From contig NZ_CP051515.1 of the NCBI RefSeq assembly GCF_012689525.1, forward strand, positions 2,046,001 through 2,110,000: a stretch of DNA of 64,000 nt. Direction: 5' to 3'. Positions within the stretch are counted from its first letter, which is position 1, and every line of letters begins with the position of its first letter. The notes beneath the pieces were generated by a model. That model did no database searches and was not told the DNA's origin. It worked only from the letters and a program-made list of their open reading frames with translations. Position numbers and translations under genes: made by a program. This document shows, in pieces, positions 1 through 10,100 of this stretch. The DNA is from Paraburkholderia aromaticivorans. Lineage in GTDB: Bacteria; Pseudomonadota; Gammaproteobacteria; Burkholderiales; Burkholderiaceae.

Positions 1-1983
1 GTCGATCAGCAACTCGGCCAGGCTCACCGGTTCGAGCACATAGGTTTGCGATTCGGCGCGCGCCAGTTGCACGAAGTCGTCGGCCAGCGTGAGCGCGCGC
101 TGCGCGTAGCGTTCGATGCGCTCCAGCAAGCCGCGCGCGAGTACCGGCTCGCGCCGGGCACGCTCGATCTCCACCAGCGCGAGAATCGACGCCTGCGGCG
201 AACGCATGTCGTGCGAGAGGAGCCGCAGCGCGTCTTCCCGCTGACGCTCGGCCGCATGCAAGGCCGACACGTCGACGAGGCCCGCGATCCAGCCGGTGGT
301 CTCGCCCTGCTCGTTGGTGCAGTTCGCGTAGCGCAGCAAATGGTCGCGCTCGTGGGCGTCGCGCACCTCGACGCCGTGCGCCATCAGCGCGGCGAAATCG
401 TGGCGCGCCGGATCGAGCGGCGCCGGCCAATGCGTCCGAGCGAGCAGATTGTTTTCGGCATCCGACGCCGCATCGGTGTCGATCGTCTTCACGAGCGTCA
501 GTCCGCCCAGCACGGCCTGCATCGAACGGCCTTCGGGCAGCGGCGCGCCGAGGCGCGCGAAATGCGCCTTGGCGGCGTGGTTGGCGATCAGCACGACGCC
601 GCGCACGTCGCTGACGAGGATCGGCTCGGGCATGCTGTCGAGGCTGTCCCACACGAAACGCTTCATGTCCTGCACGCGTTGCGCGGCCTGCGCCATCAGC
701 GCCATATGCTGCTCCAGCACGTCGCCGCCGAACTCGCGGCGGCGCTGCGGCGTTTCGGGCAGCAGATGGGGTTCGTCGGCGAGGCGTTGCAGTTCTCCGC
801 GCAGATAGGCCATCGTCATTTCGAGGCGCCGCCAGTTCCAGATCGGATAGACGGCCACGAGACCCACGATCGCCGGCACCGGCGACATCCAGAGCCGCGC
901 GCCGTACAGCAACGCCGCGCTGCCGGCCGCCGCGAGCAGACACAGTGCGCCGGTCAGCAGCAACGAACGGCGCGGCGACAGTACAAGAAATCCGGCCAGC
1001 AACGCGGCAAGCGGCACGAGCGACACCGCGAACAGAATCCACGGATAGACCGGCTCGATCTCGCTGCCGGTGAGCAGCGTGTCGAGTACGTTTGCGTGGA
1101 TATACACGCCGGGCAGCGGACCGAGTTCGCCGGACACCGGCGTCGCGAAGCGGTCGTACAAGCCGGACGCGGTCACGCCGATCAGCACGATGCGGCCGCG
1201 CAACTGCTCCGGCGTCACGTCGCCGGCGAGCACGCGCGCGAAACTCAGCTTCGTGTAGTTCTGCGCGTTCGGACCGAATGGGATCAGGAAACGGCCTTCG
1301 CCGCCGTCGTCGTCGGCGGCTTCGGTCAAGGGGTGGCTGCGTTGCCCGCCGTTCAGATGGAGCGAGCCGTGCTCCACCGCCTGGGCGACCGGCACCATCA
1401 ATTGCGGCCAGCGCGAATCGGCGTCGTCCTCGTACCGCGCGACGCTGCGCACGATGCCGTCACTGTCGACTTCGAGATCGATATGGCCGAGCCCCGCCGC
1501 CGCATGCGCGAGCGGCGCCACCGGTTCGACCACGACGCGGCGCCCGCGCTCATCGGGCGCGGTGAGCAATACCGGCAAATAGGTCGGACTCAGCGCGATG
1601 GCACGGGCGAGTTCGGCGTCTTGCGGATTGGCTTCGGTGAACAGCACGTCGTAGATCACCGCGGCGGGCTTTGCGCTGGCGATCTGTTCGAGCAGCTTCG
1701 CGTGAACACTGCGCGGCCACGGCCAGCGGCCGAGTTGCGCGATGCTCGCATTGTCGATTTCGACCACCACGATATCGCGCAACAAAGGAGGCGCATGCAG
1801 GCTCAGAAAGCGGTCGTAGACCAGTTGATCGACGCTCGCACTCAAACGGCCGAGCGAACTGAGCAGAATCACCACGAGGCCGAGACAGCCGATGCCCACC
1901 CATTCGATCAGGAAGCGGCGGCCGGCGCGCCGTCCGAGACGGGCGCGCGGATCGAGGCTCAGGCGCGTAGGTGTGGTCGGCAA
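1..1983 (-). CDS. CHASE2-domain sensor histidine kinase, 3' end outside window
   Basis: Inner-membrane sensor kinase that should phosphorylate the regulator encoded two genes upstream. Reading the minus strand gives a first membrane segment (about residues 24-42), a periplasmic CHASE2 domain (about 45-290, with WPWPRSVHAK and later VLIGVTASGLYDRF), three closely spaced membrane segments (about 305-370), a PAS domain (about 440-565) and the H-box SHDMRSPQ near residue 590. The ATPase domain lies beyond base 1. The frame is open back to a TAG at 2041-2043 and has no ATG before the first membrane segment; TTG at 1981-1983 is the best start I can see, so the start is uncertain. It follows the FecR gene by about 66 bp on the same strand. 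Confidence 0.85.
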   Translation of the reverse strand, partial: MPTTPTRLSLDPRARLGRRAGRRFLIEWVGIGCLGLVVILLSSLGRLSASVDQLVYDRFLSLHAPPLLRDIVVVEIDNASIAQLGRWPWPRSVHAKLLEQIASAKPAAVIYDVLFTEANPQDAELARAIALSPTYLPVLLTAPDERGRRVVVEPVAPLAHAAAGLGHIDLEVDSDGIVRSVARYEDDADSRWPQLMVPVAQAVEHGSLHLNGGQRSHPLTEAADDDGGEGRFLIPFGPNAQNYTKLSFARVLAGDVTPEQLRGRIVLIGVTASGLYDRFATPVSGELGPLPGVYIHANVLDTLLTGSEIEPVYPWILFAVSLVPLAALLAGFLVLSPRRSLLLTGALCLLAAAGSAALLYGARLWMSPVPAIVGLVAVYPIWNWRRLEMTMAYLRGELQRLADEPHLLPETPQRRREFGGDVLEQHMALMAQAAQRVQDMKRFVWDSLDSMPEPILVSDVRGVVLIANHAAKAHFARLGAPLPEGRSMQAVLGGLTLVKTIDTDAASDAENNLLARTHWPAPLDPARHDFAALMAHGVEVRDAHERDHLLRYANCTNEQGETTGWIAGLVDVSALHAAERQREDALRLLSHDMRSPQASILALVEIERARREPVLARGLLERIERYAQRALTLADDFVQLARAESQTYVLEPVSLAELLID

Positions 1984-2049
1984 AGGGTTGCTTGGTTCGA
2001 AGCCAGAAAGCGGGCGGATGCGTGGCTCAGCCCCGTGAATCTACCAGCG

Positions 2050-3504
2050 TCAGCGCGCAAGCGTAAACGAGCGCACCGCGCTGCTCTTTTCATAGAAGCG
2101 GTCGTTCTCGAACTGCTCGGCGACGATCGTCCAGTAATAGACGCCGGCGGGCAGATCGCTCACGACCAGTTGACCGCCCGACAGATCGGTGCGATCCACG
2201 AGCGGATGTCGCAGATCGGCGGTGGTCGCCAGCACGAAACGGAAGCGTGTCTCGACCGTGGCGCGGCTGACGAACCAGCGGAATTCATAGTCGCGGCTGC
2301 CGGCCCGCTGCGTCGCCGACGCGGCCAATCCGAACTGGCGGCGTTCGAATGCGTACACCTGCGGCAGGCCTTCGAGACCGTGGGCGTCGATCGCGGCGAT
2401 ACGTACGAAATAGGTGCCGTCGGCCAGGTCGCCGAAATCCGCGTGTGGCTCGCTCACGCGCTGGTCGCGGATCAGGTCGAGTTGGTCGGCGTCGCGCGCG
2501 ATCTGCACGCGATAGCTCACGGCACGGTCGGCCGGCACGAGATCGAAAGCGACCGTTTTGCCGTCCTGCACCTTGGCCGGCTGAGTGAGCGCCGACGCGG
2601 GCAGCAATTCGACCGGGCCGCCGATCGTGCCGCCCGCCCGCGTCACACTGCCGAAGCGCGCCTTCACGAGTAGCGCGGAGGCCTGCAGCGGCACGCCGGG
2701 CAGCGGCGCCGAGGCACGGCCGCCGAGCGCGGCCGGGTCGACGCCGACTGCGCCGTCCAGCACTTCCACCGCGGTGGTTCGCGCGTCGCCGTCGTAGGCG
2801 ACCTTGAAGCGCGTGCCGCGCACGCCCGCCACAACCGACGGCGAGCGGATCTGGAAGCGGTCGTCCTTTTTCGTCGCGTGTGTGACCTGGCTTTCGACTT
2901 CGCCGTTGCGCAGTTCGAGCATGCGATCGCCGGCGCCGGTCAGCGTGGTGCGCCGCAGCGTGCCGATATCCAGCAGGCCGTTCTGCCCCACCGTGACGTG
3001 CGAGCCGTCCGGCAATTCCAGCGTCACAAAACCATTGTCCCCGGTGCGCACGCGGTCGCCTTCGCCGAGCGTCGTGCCTTCGGCGAGCGGCACGTAGGGG
3101 TTCTTGCCGAACGCGTGCTCGGCCGGTCCGCTGGTCGCGATCACGCGGGCCGATTCCTGTTCCTGTTTGAGCTTGTCGGCGGGCAGAAGCAAGGCGATGC
3201 CGGCCGGCATGCGGCGTGGCGCGGGCACATGATTCAGGCGGCTCAGCACGGCCCAATCATTCGGGTCGCGCATATAGCGGCCGGCGATATCGTAGAGCGT
3301 GTCGCCTTCGTGGGTCAGATACGAGACGTATACCGGCGTGGCGGCTTTCGCACGTGGCTTCGGCGCGCGCGACGATTGTGTGGACGCCGACACCGGCGCG
3401 AAACAGGTCATCGCGAGCAGGCCGGCTGCCGCCAGCCATGCGCCACTGCGGCGGCCCGGCGAAACCAGGGTGCCGCGCGCTGCCCCATCGACGGAAACCG
3501 TCAC
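2050..3504 (-). CDS. Exported LysM and FecR domain protein
   Basis: 484 aa. A signal peptide (about residues 20-41) is followed by a LysM peptidoglycan-binding domain (about 61-108; HEGDTLYDIAGRYM), a FecR domain (about 140-235; GDRVRTGDNGFVTLELPDGS, then SPSVVAGVRGTRFKV) and two fibronectin-III-like segments to the C-terminus. FecR domains usually sit in anti-sigma proteins beside a TonB receptor. Here there is neither; the neighbours are a response regulator and a CHASE2 kinase, so I infer a periplasmic, wall-anchored accessory or ligand of the kinase. The start overlaps the regulator stop by four bases (ATGA), which fixes the start and shows translational coupling. Confidence 0.85.
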   Translation of the reverse strand: MTVSVDGAARGTLVSPGRRSGAWLAAAGLLAMTCFAPVSASTQSSRAPKPRAKAATPVYVSYLTHEGDTLYDIAGRYMRDPNDWAVLSRLNHVPAPRRMPAGIALLLPADKLKQEQESARVIATSGPAEHAFGKNPYVPLAEGTTLGEGDRVRTGDNGFVTLELPDGSHVTVGQNGLLDIGTLRRTTLTGAGDRMLELRNGEVESQVTHATKKDDRFQIRSPSVVAGVRGTRFKVAYDGDARTTAVEVLDGAVGVDPAALGGRASAPLPGVPLQASALLVKARFGSVTRAGGTIGGPVELLPASALTQPAKVQDGKTVAFDLVPADRAVSYRVQIARDADQLDLIRDQRVSEPHADFGDLADGTYFVRIAAIDAHGLEGLPQVYAFERRQFGLAASATQRAGSRDYEFRWFVSRATVETRFRFVLATTADLRHPLVDRTDLSGGQLVVSDLPAGVYYWTIVAEQFENDRFYEKSSAVRSFTLAR

Positions 3505-4238
3505 GCCTCCCCCGCTTCAGGGCGTTCGCCGGCTGGTGCCGGCGGCGCGGCGGAATCGATTCGCTCCAGCCGGTAGCCATAGCCGTAAATCGGCGTCAGC
3601 CGATAGCCCTGCTCCGGGCGCAAACCGAGCTTGCTGCGCAGCATCGACACGTGGGTGTCCATGGTGCGCGACGGAATGTCGGTCGCCTGCTTCCAGATCA
3701 CGTCGAGAATATGCGCACGCGACAGCGGCCGGCTCAGATGCTGGAACAGCAGGAGCGCGAGTTCGAACTCCTTCTGCGTGACGGCGACCGTCGTGCCGCG
3801 CACCACCACGTGCTTGGCGCCCAGATCGAATTCGAATTCGCCGAAGACTTCCTTCGCCGCGGGCGGCTTGAGGTGGTACGCGCGGCGCAAGAGTGAGCCG
3901 ACGCGCGCCAGCAAGACCGCGGCGGACACCGGTTTGACGACATAGTCGTCCGCGCCTGTGTTGAGAATCGACGTGATGTCGGTTTCGCGGCCGCGGCTCG
4001 TCATGAACAGCACCGGCAGGCGCTCCGAGAGGCTTTCGCGCACCCAGCGCAGCACCTCTTCGCCCGACATGTCGGGCACGTTCCAGTCGAGCACCAGCAG
4101 ATCGAACGTCTGGCGCCGCAACTGCCGCACCAGTTCGCGGCCCGCACCGTACGCGTGACAGATATGGCCCGCCGCCGACAGCGTTTGGCAAACAAGGTCG
4201 GCCTGAGCCGAATCGTCATCCAGGACAGCAATTCTCAT
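3501..4238 (-). CDS. OmpR-family response regulator
   Basis: 245 aa from the ATG at 4238; an in-frame TTG four codons upstream is the less likely start. Receiver domain (residues 1-115) with acidic pocket D7-D9, phospho-acceptor D51 (LLVLDWNVPDMSG), T80 and K102, followed by a winged-helix DNA-binding domain (about 130-230; ends in GYRLTPIYGYGYRLERI). It is the first gene of the minus-strand unit with the FecR/LysM protein and the CHASE2 kinase and is presumably that kinase's partner. Target genes cannot be told from sequence. Confidence 0.9.
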   Translation of the reverse strand: MRIAVLDDDSAQADLVCQTLSAAGHICHAYGAGRELVRQLRRQTFDLLVLDWNVPDMSGEEVLRWVRESLSERLPVLFMTSRGRETDITSILNTGADDYVVKPVSAAVLLARVGSLLRRAYHLKPPAAKEVFGEFEFDLGAKHVVVRGTTVAVTQKEFELALLLFQHLSRPLSRAHILDVIWKQATDIPSRTMDTHVSMLRSKLGLRPEQGYRLTPIYGYGYRLERIDSAAPPAPAGERPEAGEA

Positions 4239-5084
4239 AAAACCCCGCAACGCGACATCCTTCGTAACTGGTGGCCGGCTAGCCGGCAGATGACCGGGAT
4301 GACGGCGTGAGCGCCGACGATCCGGCTTCCAATTTCATCTTCGGCTGCACATTTTTCGACGAGTGGTCCTTTGCCTTGCGCCCTGTTCAGGCCTGCCGCC
4401 GCCGTCTCGATAGGAAGACACGCGATTCGCTTTATGGCGTGAGGTATCGAGGGGGAAGGCCATCATAATCGAAAAACGGCCGCTGTTTTCCGAATGCGAT
4501 TAAGCCGCTATCCGATCCGGCTATGCGACGCCATTTATTGGTATCGACCGCACGAGTCGTAGTTCGGGTCGGCTGATCTCGCTCGCACGGTGAATGGCCC
4601 GTTCGCCGTTGTCTTTCCAGGCCGCGTCCTGCATTCAGCTCGTGGTGATTTGACAATTTGCGAGTCAGTATAGGAACAGTCTCAAAATAAATCGTTTAAA
4701 GATTGTTAAACCGCGAGGCTCGCGATCCGGACAAAAAATGCGGCGTGGCCTCAATCCGAAGCCGACGCCGCTCAAAACATCACACGCTCGCAGGGGTCCA
4801 GCCGCACGAGTGAAGTCAAATTAGCCTGTCAGAAAATCGACCTCAAGATGAAAGAACTGCTTTTGTAACTGACAGCGAGGTAGTTATTACGTAGGACGTA
4901 ATCCGCGCGGGAGGGAAACCTTGCGCCATATGCGCTGAAAATCGTATGAATTGAAACGTCCGCAACCGGGAATTTACATACGCAGAGATTTTGTTACAGT
5001 CGACGCGGTTGTCGGAGTATGACGGCAGCCTTTAATCAATCGGCCACATGTTCGGCCTTCACTCTTTCGTAGTCACAGTCGGCG
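4239..5084. other. 846-bp gene-free region with AT-rich core
   Basis: No convincing gene. It separates two minus-strand units, so it should hold the promoter of the response regulator (nearer 4239) and possibly a terminator after rlpA. The part from about 4660 to 5030 is clearly more AT-rich than its surroundings, with runs such as aaaataaatcg and acaaaaaatgc. A short inverted repeat lies at 4886-4902. Confidence 0.5.
4886..4902. repeat. Inverted repeat ATTACG-N5-CGTAAT
   Basis: Perfect 6-bp arms (attacg, cgtaat) around tagga, inside an AT-rich gene-free stretch. The shape suits a dimeric regulator operator, but the nearest start on the minus strand is 650 bp away, so the role is open. Confidence 0.4.
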
Positions 5085-5711
5085 TCAGGCGGCGGCTTCC
5101 AGGCAGCGGCGTGCCGTCGCGACGCGTTCCACCGTGACCTGCGCTTTACCTGCCGAACCGAAGCCGAGCGCCTGCGCGGCGGCATACGACAGATCGATGA
5201 TCCGTCCGCGCACGAACGGCCCACGATCGTTGATGCGAACGATCACCGAGCGCGCGCCGCCGAGCGCCGTCACCCGTACGCATGCGCCCAACGGCAAGGT
5301 GCGATGCGCCGCGGTGAACGCGTGCATGTCGTAGCGCTCGCCGCTCGCGGTGCGGCGTCCGTTGAACTGCTTGCCGTACCAACTCGCCATACCGGTTTGC
5401 CGGAGCGTGTTGCCGCATGCGCAGGCGGGCGTGGACGATGCGGCATCGTCGTTCGCCACTGGATTGGGCGGCGGCTCGTCACTCGCGGTGTCTGATGCGC
5501 GCGATGCGTCGATGTCGCCGGTTTGCGCCGCGTCCTGTGTTGCACTTTGCCCGTTGCGTGCGGCGGCAGCACTGCCGCTCAGCGAATCGCGACCGGTGCC
5601 CGGTTGTGCACATCCGGCCAGCGCGAGCAGCGCGCCGAGCAGCAAGACTGGCAAGACTGCGGACGTGCGCCGGCCCGCCGCAAAGCAATGTAAATAGAAA
5701 GTCATAGGCAT
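5085..5711 (-). CDS. rlpA: RlpA-like septal lytic transglycosylase lipoprotein
   Basis: 208 aa. A lipoprotein signal ([12 protein letters not shown], lipidated Cys about residue 34) leads into a low-complexity linker and a C-terminal double-psi beta-barrel RlpA domain (about 105-200; [35 protein letters not shown]). The His-Asp pair expected of active RlpA enzymes is partly visible (ND-GPF motif). No SPOR domain follows, unlike E. coli RlpA. The family cleaves glycan strands lacking stem peptides at the septum. Three possible starts lie within 10 bp (5714 GTG, 5711 ATG, 5705 ATG) with no clear ribosome site. Next upstream gene is an NlpD-like protein, so a division or wall-remodelling role fits. 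Confidence 0.85.
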   Translation of the reverse strand: MPMTFYLHCFAAGRRTSAVLPVLLLGALLALAGCAQPGTGRDSLSGSAAAARNGQSATQDAAQTGDIDASRASDTASDEPPPNPVANDDAASSTPACACGNTLRQTGMASWYGKQFNGRRTASGERYDMHAFTAAHRTLPLGACVRVTALGGARSVIVRINDRGPFVRGRIIDLSYAAAQALGFGSAGKAQVTVERVATARRCLEAAA

Positions 5712-5804
5712 CACGTCGCGCGACGCACTGCCTGCAGCAGGCTCCGCGTCGCGTTCGAGTTCAAGGTCACTACAGATGAGCGGCGAGGCCGCGAGCGCGC
5801 CGCG

Positions 5805-6602
5805 TTACTGGCGTTTCGGGAGGTACTCGAGCGGATCGACGGGTTTGCCGTCCGCGCGCACTTCGAAGCGCAGCGACGCCTGGCCTTTGTCGTCCGCGCC
5901 CATTTCGGCGATCACCTCGCCTGCCTTGACGTCCGTGCCTTCCTTGACGAGCAGCGCGCGGTTGTTGCCGTACGCCGTCAACAGATGGGCGTCGTGCTTG
6001 AGGATGATCAGCTTGCCGTACGCCGCAATGCGCCCGCCCGCGTAGACCACCCGGCCGCCCGACGCCGCCCGCACCGGTTCGCCGACGCGCCCGCCCACCA
6101 CGATCCCTTTCGTCTTGCCCGATACGAACGGCGCGGTCACCAGACCGCTCACCGGCCACGCGAGTCGTGCTTTTGCGGACGCAGGCTCGCTCGGGCTATC
6201 CGCGAAGATTGCGCGCGCTTGCGCGAGTGAATTCGATGGCGCGCTGGCTGCGGCCGAGGCGCCGGCAACTAGCGGTGGCGCTACGCGCAGCACCTGACCG
6301 GCGCGCAGGCCGTCCGCGGGCGACAAGTGGTTCCACTGCGTGATCGCCGAAGGCTCGCGACCGAACGCCTTGGCGACGCCGATCTGCGTGTCGCCGGGAT
6401 TGACGCGGTAGAAACCGGCAGGGACTTGCAAAGTCGGCACCGGTGCAGGCAAAGATGCAGGCGCGGGCGGCGGTGCTTCGTCAACATGGGTCGGACGTGC
6501 CGGCGGCGCGGGCAGCGCGCAACTCGTCAAGGACGCGGCCAGCAGCCACGCGAACAGCATGGAAGAGCCCGATTTGGCATAGCGGGACAAACAGGTTTTC
6601 AT
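5805..6602 (-). CDS. NlpD-like LysM/M23 lipoprotein, catalytic residues degenerate
   Basis: 265 aa. Lipobox LTSC with Cys at residue 28, LysM domain (about 62-105; RVNPGDTQIGVAKAFGREPS), linker, then an M23/LytM fold (about 165-262; KLIILKHDAHLLTAYGNN, then SLRFEVRADGKPVDPLEYLP). The HxH metal ligands of active M23 peptidases are lost (LTAYGNN; LRFE instead of LHFE). E. coli NlpD and EnvC are similarly inactive and act by switching on amidases, so I infer an amidase activator. A second copy of this architecture is at 40943-41905. Confidence 0.85.
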   Translation of the reverse strand: MKTCLSRYAKSGSSMLFAWLLAASLTSCALPAPPARPTHVDEAPPPAPASLPAPVPTLQVPAGFYRVNPGDTQIGVAKAFGREPSAITQWNHLSPADGLRAGQVLRVAPPLVAGASAAASAPSNSLAQARAIFADSPSEPASAKARLAWPVSGLVTAPFVSGKTKGIVVGGRVGEPVRAASGGRVVYAGGRIAAYGKLIILKHDAHLLTAYGNNRALLVKEGTDVKAGEVIAEMGADDKGQASLRFEVRADGKPVDPLEYLPKRQ

Positions 6603-6675
6603 CGGGGAGATCCGGGTAAATCGAACCGGGCCGGCGACCTACGCCGGCCCGCATCTTCACATCGTCGGGCGATGC

Positions 6676-6924
6676 TTACGGCTTGACCGGCGCCGCGTCG
6701 TCATTCGACGAAGCGGCTTGCGCGCCGCCAACAGCCGACGCCGCCTGATGGCGATGCGCGTGCTTGTGATGCTTCTTCTTGTGGTGATGCTTCGCAGCCG
6801 ACGCCGAGGCTTCCTGCGTAGCCACGCCTGCTTGCGACGATGCGTCGACCGGCGTGGATGCCTGGGCGAATGCGCCGATCGAGAACAGACCCGCGACCGT
6901 AACGGCGAAAATGTGCTTCTTCAT
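6676..6924 (-). CDS. Small exported His/Lys-rich protein
   Basis: 82 aa with a clean signal peptide (KKHIFAVTVAGLFSIGAFAQA) and a highly basic central run of His and Lys (about residues 45-60; KHHHKKKHHKHAHRH), then a short Ala/Ser tail. The AAGGA ribosome site before the ATG supports a real gene. No family recognised. The histidine run could bind metal or polyanions, but this is only composition-based inference. Confidence 0.75.
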   Translation of the reverse strand: MKKHIFAVTVAGLFSIGAFAQASTPVDASSQAGVATQEASASAAKHHHKKKHHKHAHRHQAASAVGGAQAASSNDDAAPVKP

Positions 6925-7164
6925 GGACGGTATTTCCTTAACGAACTGCGTTGACTGACCGCTTCACGGTCGCGTGTTCAACGAGTGTCAGGACAAAGCG
7001 TTGACGGCATCGCCGGGAACAGAGCGTTCCTTGACGATTTGTCACGTTTGCGCTCACGGCAGCATCGAATCTGGAGATATTTGAGCGCCCGCGAACGGGC
7101 GCGACGTCGCGCGGCGCGGCATGCGCGCCGGACGTTTCAAGATGGTTTTCTGGATTGCCGGTTC

Positions 7165-10100
7165 CTACCGGCCGCCTTCGATTTCGGGCATCGGCGCGAA
7201 CAGCGCGTCGAGATCGTCGTCCGAGAATTTGGCGGCGCCGGCGGCGTCTTCGGAAAGAATGCTGTCGGCGAGCCCGGCCTTCTGCTCCTGCAACTCAACG
7301 ATCTTTTCCTCGATGCTGCCCGCCGCGATCAGCTTGTAGACGAACACCGGCTTGTCCTGCCCCAGCCGATGCGCGCGATCGGTCGCCTGATTCTCGGCGG
7401 CAGGGTTCCACCATGGATCGTAGTGGATCACGGTGTCGGCGGCGGTCAGGTTCAGGCCGACGCCGCCCGCCTTCAGGCTGATCAGGAACAGCGGCACCTC
7501 GCCCTTCTGAAAACGCTCGACCGGCGTGACGCGATCCGTCGTGTCGCCGGTGAGAACCACGTAGGGAATCGCGGCTTCTTTGAGCGCTTCCGCGATCAGC
7601 GACAACATGCCGGTGAACTGCGAGAACAGCAACACGCGGCGCCCTTCCTCGATCAGTTCCGGCAGCATCGACAGAAGCAGATCGAGCTTGGCCGAACGCA
7701 TGGCGCGTGCGCCCTTCTCCACCTTACCCATCCGGTCAGGTTTTTCCGGAACGTCCCCCGCCTCGCTGGCCGCCTTGAGCGTTCTGACGAGTCGCGGATC
7801 GCAGCACACCTGGCGCAGCTTCAGCAATGCGTCGAGCACGATGATATGACTGCGCGCGAGACCCTGCGCGCTGACGGCGGCGCGCACTTTCTCCTGCATC
7901 GCCGTGCGCACGGTTTCGTAGAGATCGCGCTGTGCGCCTTCCAGGTCCACCGAGCACAGGATCGTGGTCTTGGCCGGCAACTCCTTGGCGACCTCGTCCT
8001 TGCGACGGCGCAGCATGAACGGCCGGATGCGGCGCGCCAGCAACGCGCGGCGCACGCCGTCGCCATTCTTCTCAATCGGATTGCGCCAGCGTTTGGTGAA
8101 GTCTTTCTGGCTGCCGAGAAAACCCGGCAACAGAAAATCGAATTGCGACCACAGCTCGCCGAGATGATTCTCCAGCGGCGTGCCCGTCAAACACAGCCGA
8201 TGCCGCGCGCGCAGCCCGCGAATCGCCTGCGCGGCTTTGGTGCTGGCGTTCTTCACGTACTGCGCTTCGTCGAGAATCAACAGGTGATACTCATGCTCGG
8301 CGAGCACCTTCTGATCGCGCCATAACAGCGCATACGTGGTCAGAATCAGTTCGTGTTCGCCGATCTGTTCGAAGCGCTCCTTGCGCTGCGGACCGTTAAG
8401 CACCAGCACTTTCAGTTCGGGCGCGAAGCGGCGCGCTTCCTCGCGCCAGTTGTGCACGAGCGTGGTCGGCACGACGATCAGCGCCGGCCGTGTCAGACGC
8501 CCCGCTTCTTTTTCCACGAGGATATGCGCGAGCGTCTGCACGGTCTTGCCCAGCCCCATGTCGTCGGCGAGCACGCCGGCGAGGTTCTGTTCGCGCAGAA
8601 ACTGCATCCAGTTCAAGCCTTGGTGCTGATAGGTCCGCAGTTCGGCCTTCAGCCCGCGCGGCACCTGGACTTCACGCAGACCCGGCCCGGCTTGCAGACG
8701 CTGCGCGAGTTGGCGGATCGAATCGTCGCCGCGGAACTGCCAGCGGCCCGTGCCGTTCAGCGCTTCCAGCCGGCCGGCATCGACGGATGCCACGCGCAGC
8801 GGCGCACCGTCCGCAAGCGAGCCGCCGAGTGCGTCGAACAGATCGACCAGCACGCGCACCACCGGCTTCAAACGATCGGCGCGCAAGCGCAGACGTTTGT
8901 TCTCTTCGGTCTTCAGCTCGATCGGTTCATCGTCGGCGATGGCTTCGAGCGCGCCGCCCAGCCAGCGCCGGTCGCGCCGGAACAGATCGGCGAGCAGCGG
9001 TTCGAGCCGCACGTTGCGCTCGCCGATGCGGATGCCCATCTCCAGATCGAACCAGCCGTCGCCGGCCTGATGCGCGGTGCCTTCGATCGCGTCGATCTCG
9101 ATCACGTTGTAGCGGAACTCGGGCGCCATCGTCACGCGCCAGCCTTTGCTCACGAGTTCCGGCACCGCGTCGTTGACGAACGCGGACCACGCCTCGGCAT
9201 CGGGCAAGCCGAGCATGGTGTCGGGCAGCAGGCGCGATGCGTAAACCCGGCTGGTCGGCACCTTCTGCAAACCGGTCTTGCGCAGTTCGAGCAGACGCTT
9301 TTTCTCGGCCTCGTAACGGCGCCGTATGTGAATGACGTCGCCGCCCGGCATCGGCACGAGCGTCACGCTGCTGTCCACGTTGATGCTCACGCCGTCGTAA
9401 TCGAAACTCACGCCGGCGAGCTCGACCGCCGCGGATTGACGCAGCCCCGCCTTGCTCGTCGACGACGGCAGCGCGTGACTATTGAGCGAGAGCACCGGCA
9501 CGGGATCGACGTCGATCACGCGAATCGCGGACGCGTCGTGCGTGGGCGGCAGCGGCAACTCGGGCGCGATCTCGCGCAGCACCGAAGCGACCAGCGGCGC
9601 TTCGGCGAGCGAGATCGGCGGCATGGCGAGGTAATCGGGCAACTGCTGGAATGGCAGCGACGACTGGACGATGCCCGCCTCATTCGCAACGCCGTCCACA
9701 TACCAGACCGGTTCGGTCGGCAGCACCATGCTGGCGCGCGGCTCGGTGCAGAGCACGGGCCGCAGACGCTCGTCGGCGAGCGGTTCCCATTCGATCCGGC
9801 CGGGCCGGTCGGCGCCGCGCGACAGCGCGGCCGGTCCGGCCTCGCCGGGCGCGGGCTTGAAGTCGAAGAACAGCCGCCCCGTCGCGATCAGTTTTTGCAG
9901 CATCTCCGCGCCGCTCGTGCCGCGCAGAATGAACTGGCCGAAGTCTTCACGGGAGCGGCCGAGCCAGAGGCCGCGCAGGATCGACAGGTCTTCGTCGGAG
10001 ACGAACTTCGGCTGCTTGAGGAGCGCCGCTTCCACATTGCCCCACGCTTCGTCGACTGAGACGACCGCGCCGGCAGCATTGCAGCGCGCGCGGTACAGCA

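Noticed and set aside
46..2673. 875-codon open frame on the plus strand
   Set aside because: Composition is Arg/His-rich with no domain. It lies antisense to the CHASE2 kinase and FecR genes, whose motifs are clear.
4432..4656. 74-codon minus-strand open frame in the 846-bp gap
   Set aside because: No ribosome site, no recognisable motif and poor codon bias for this genome.
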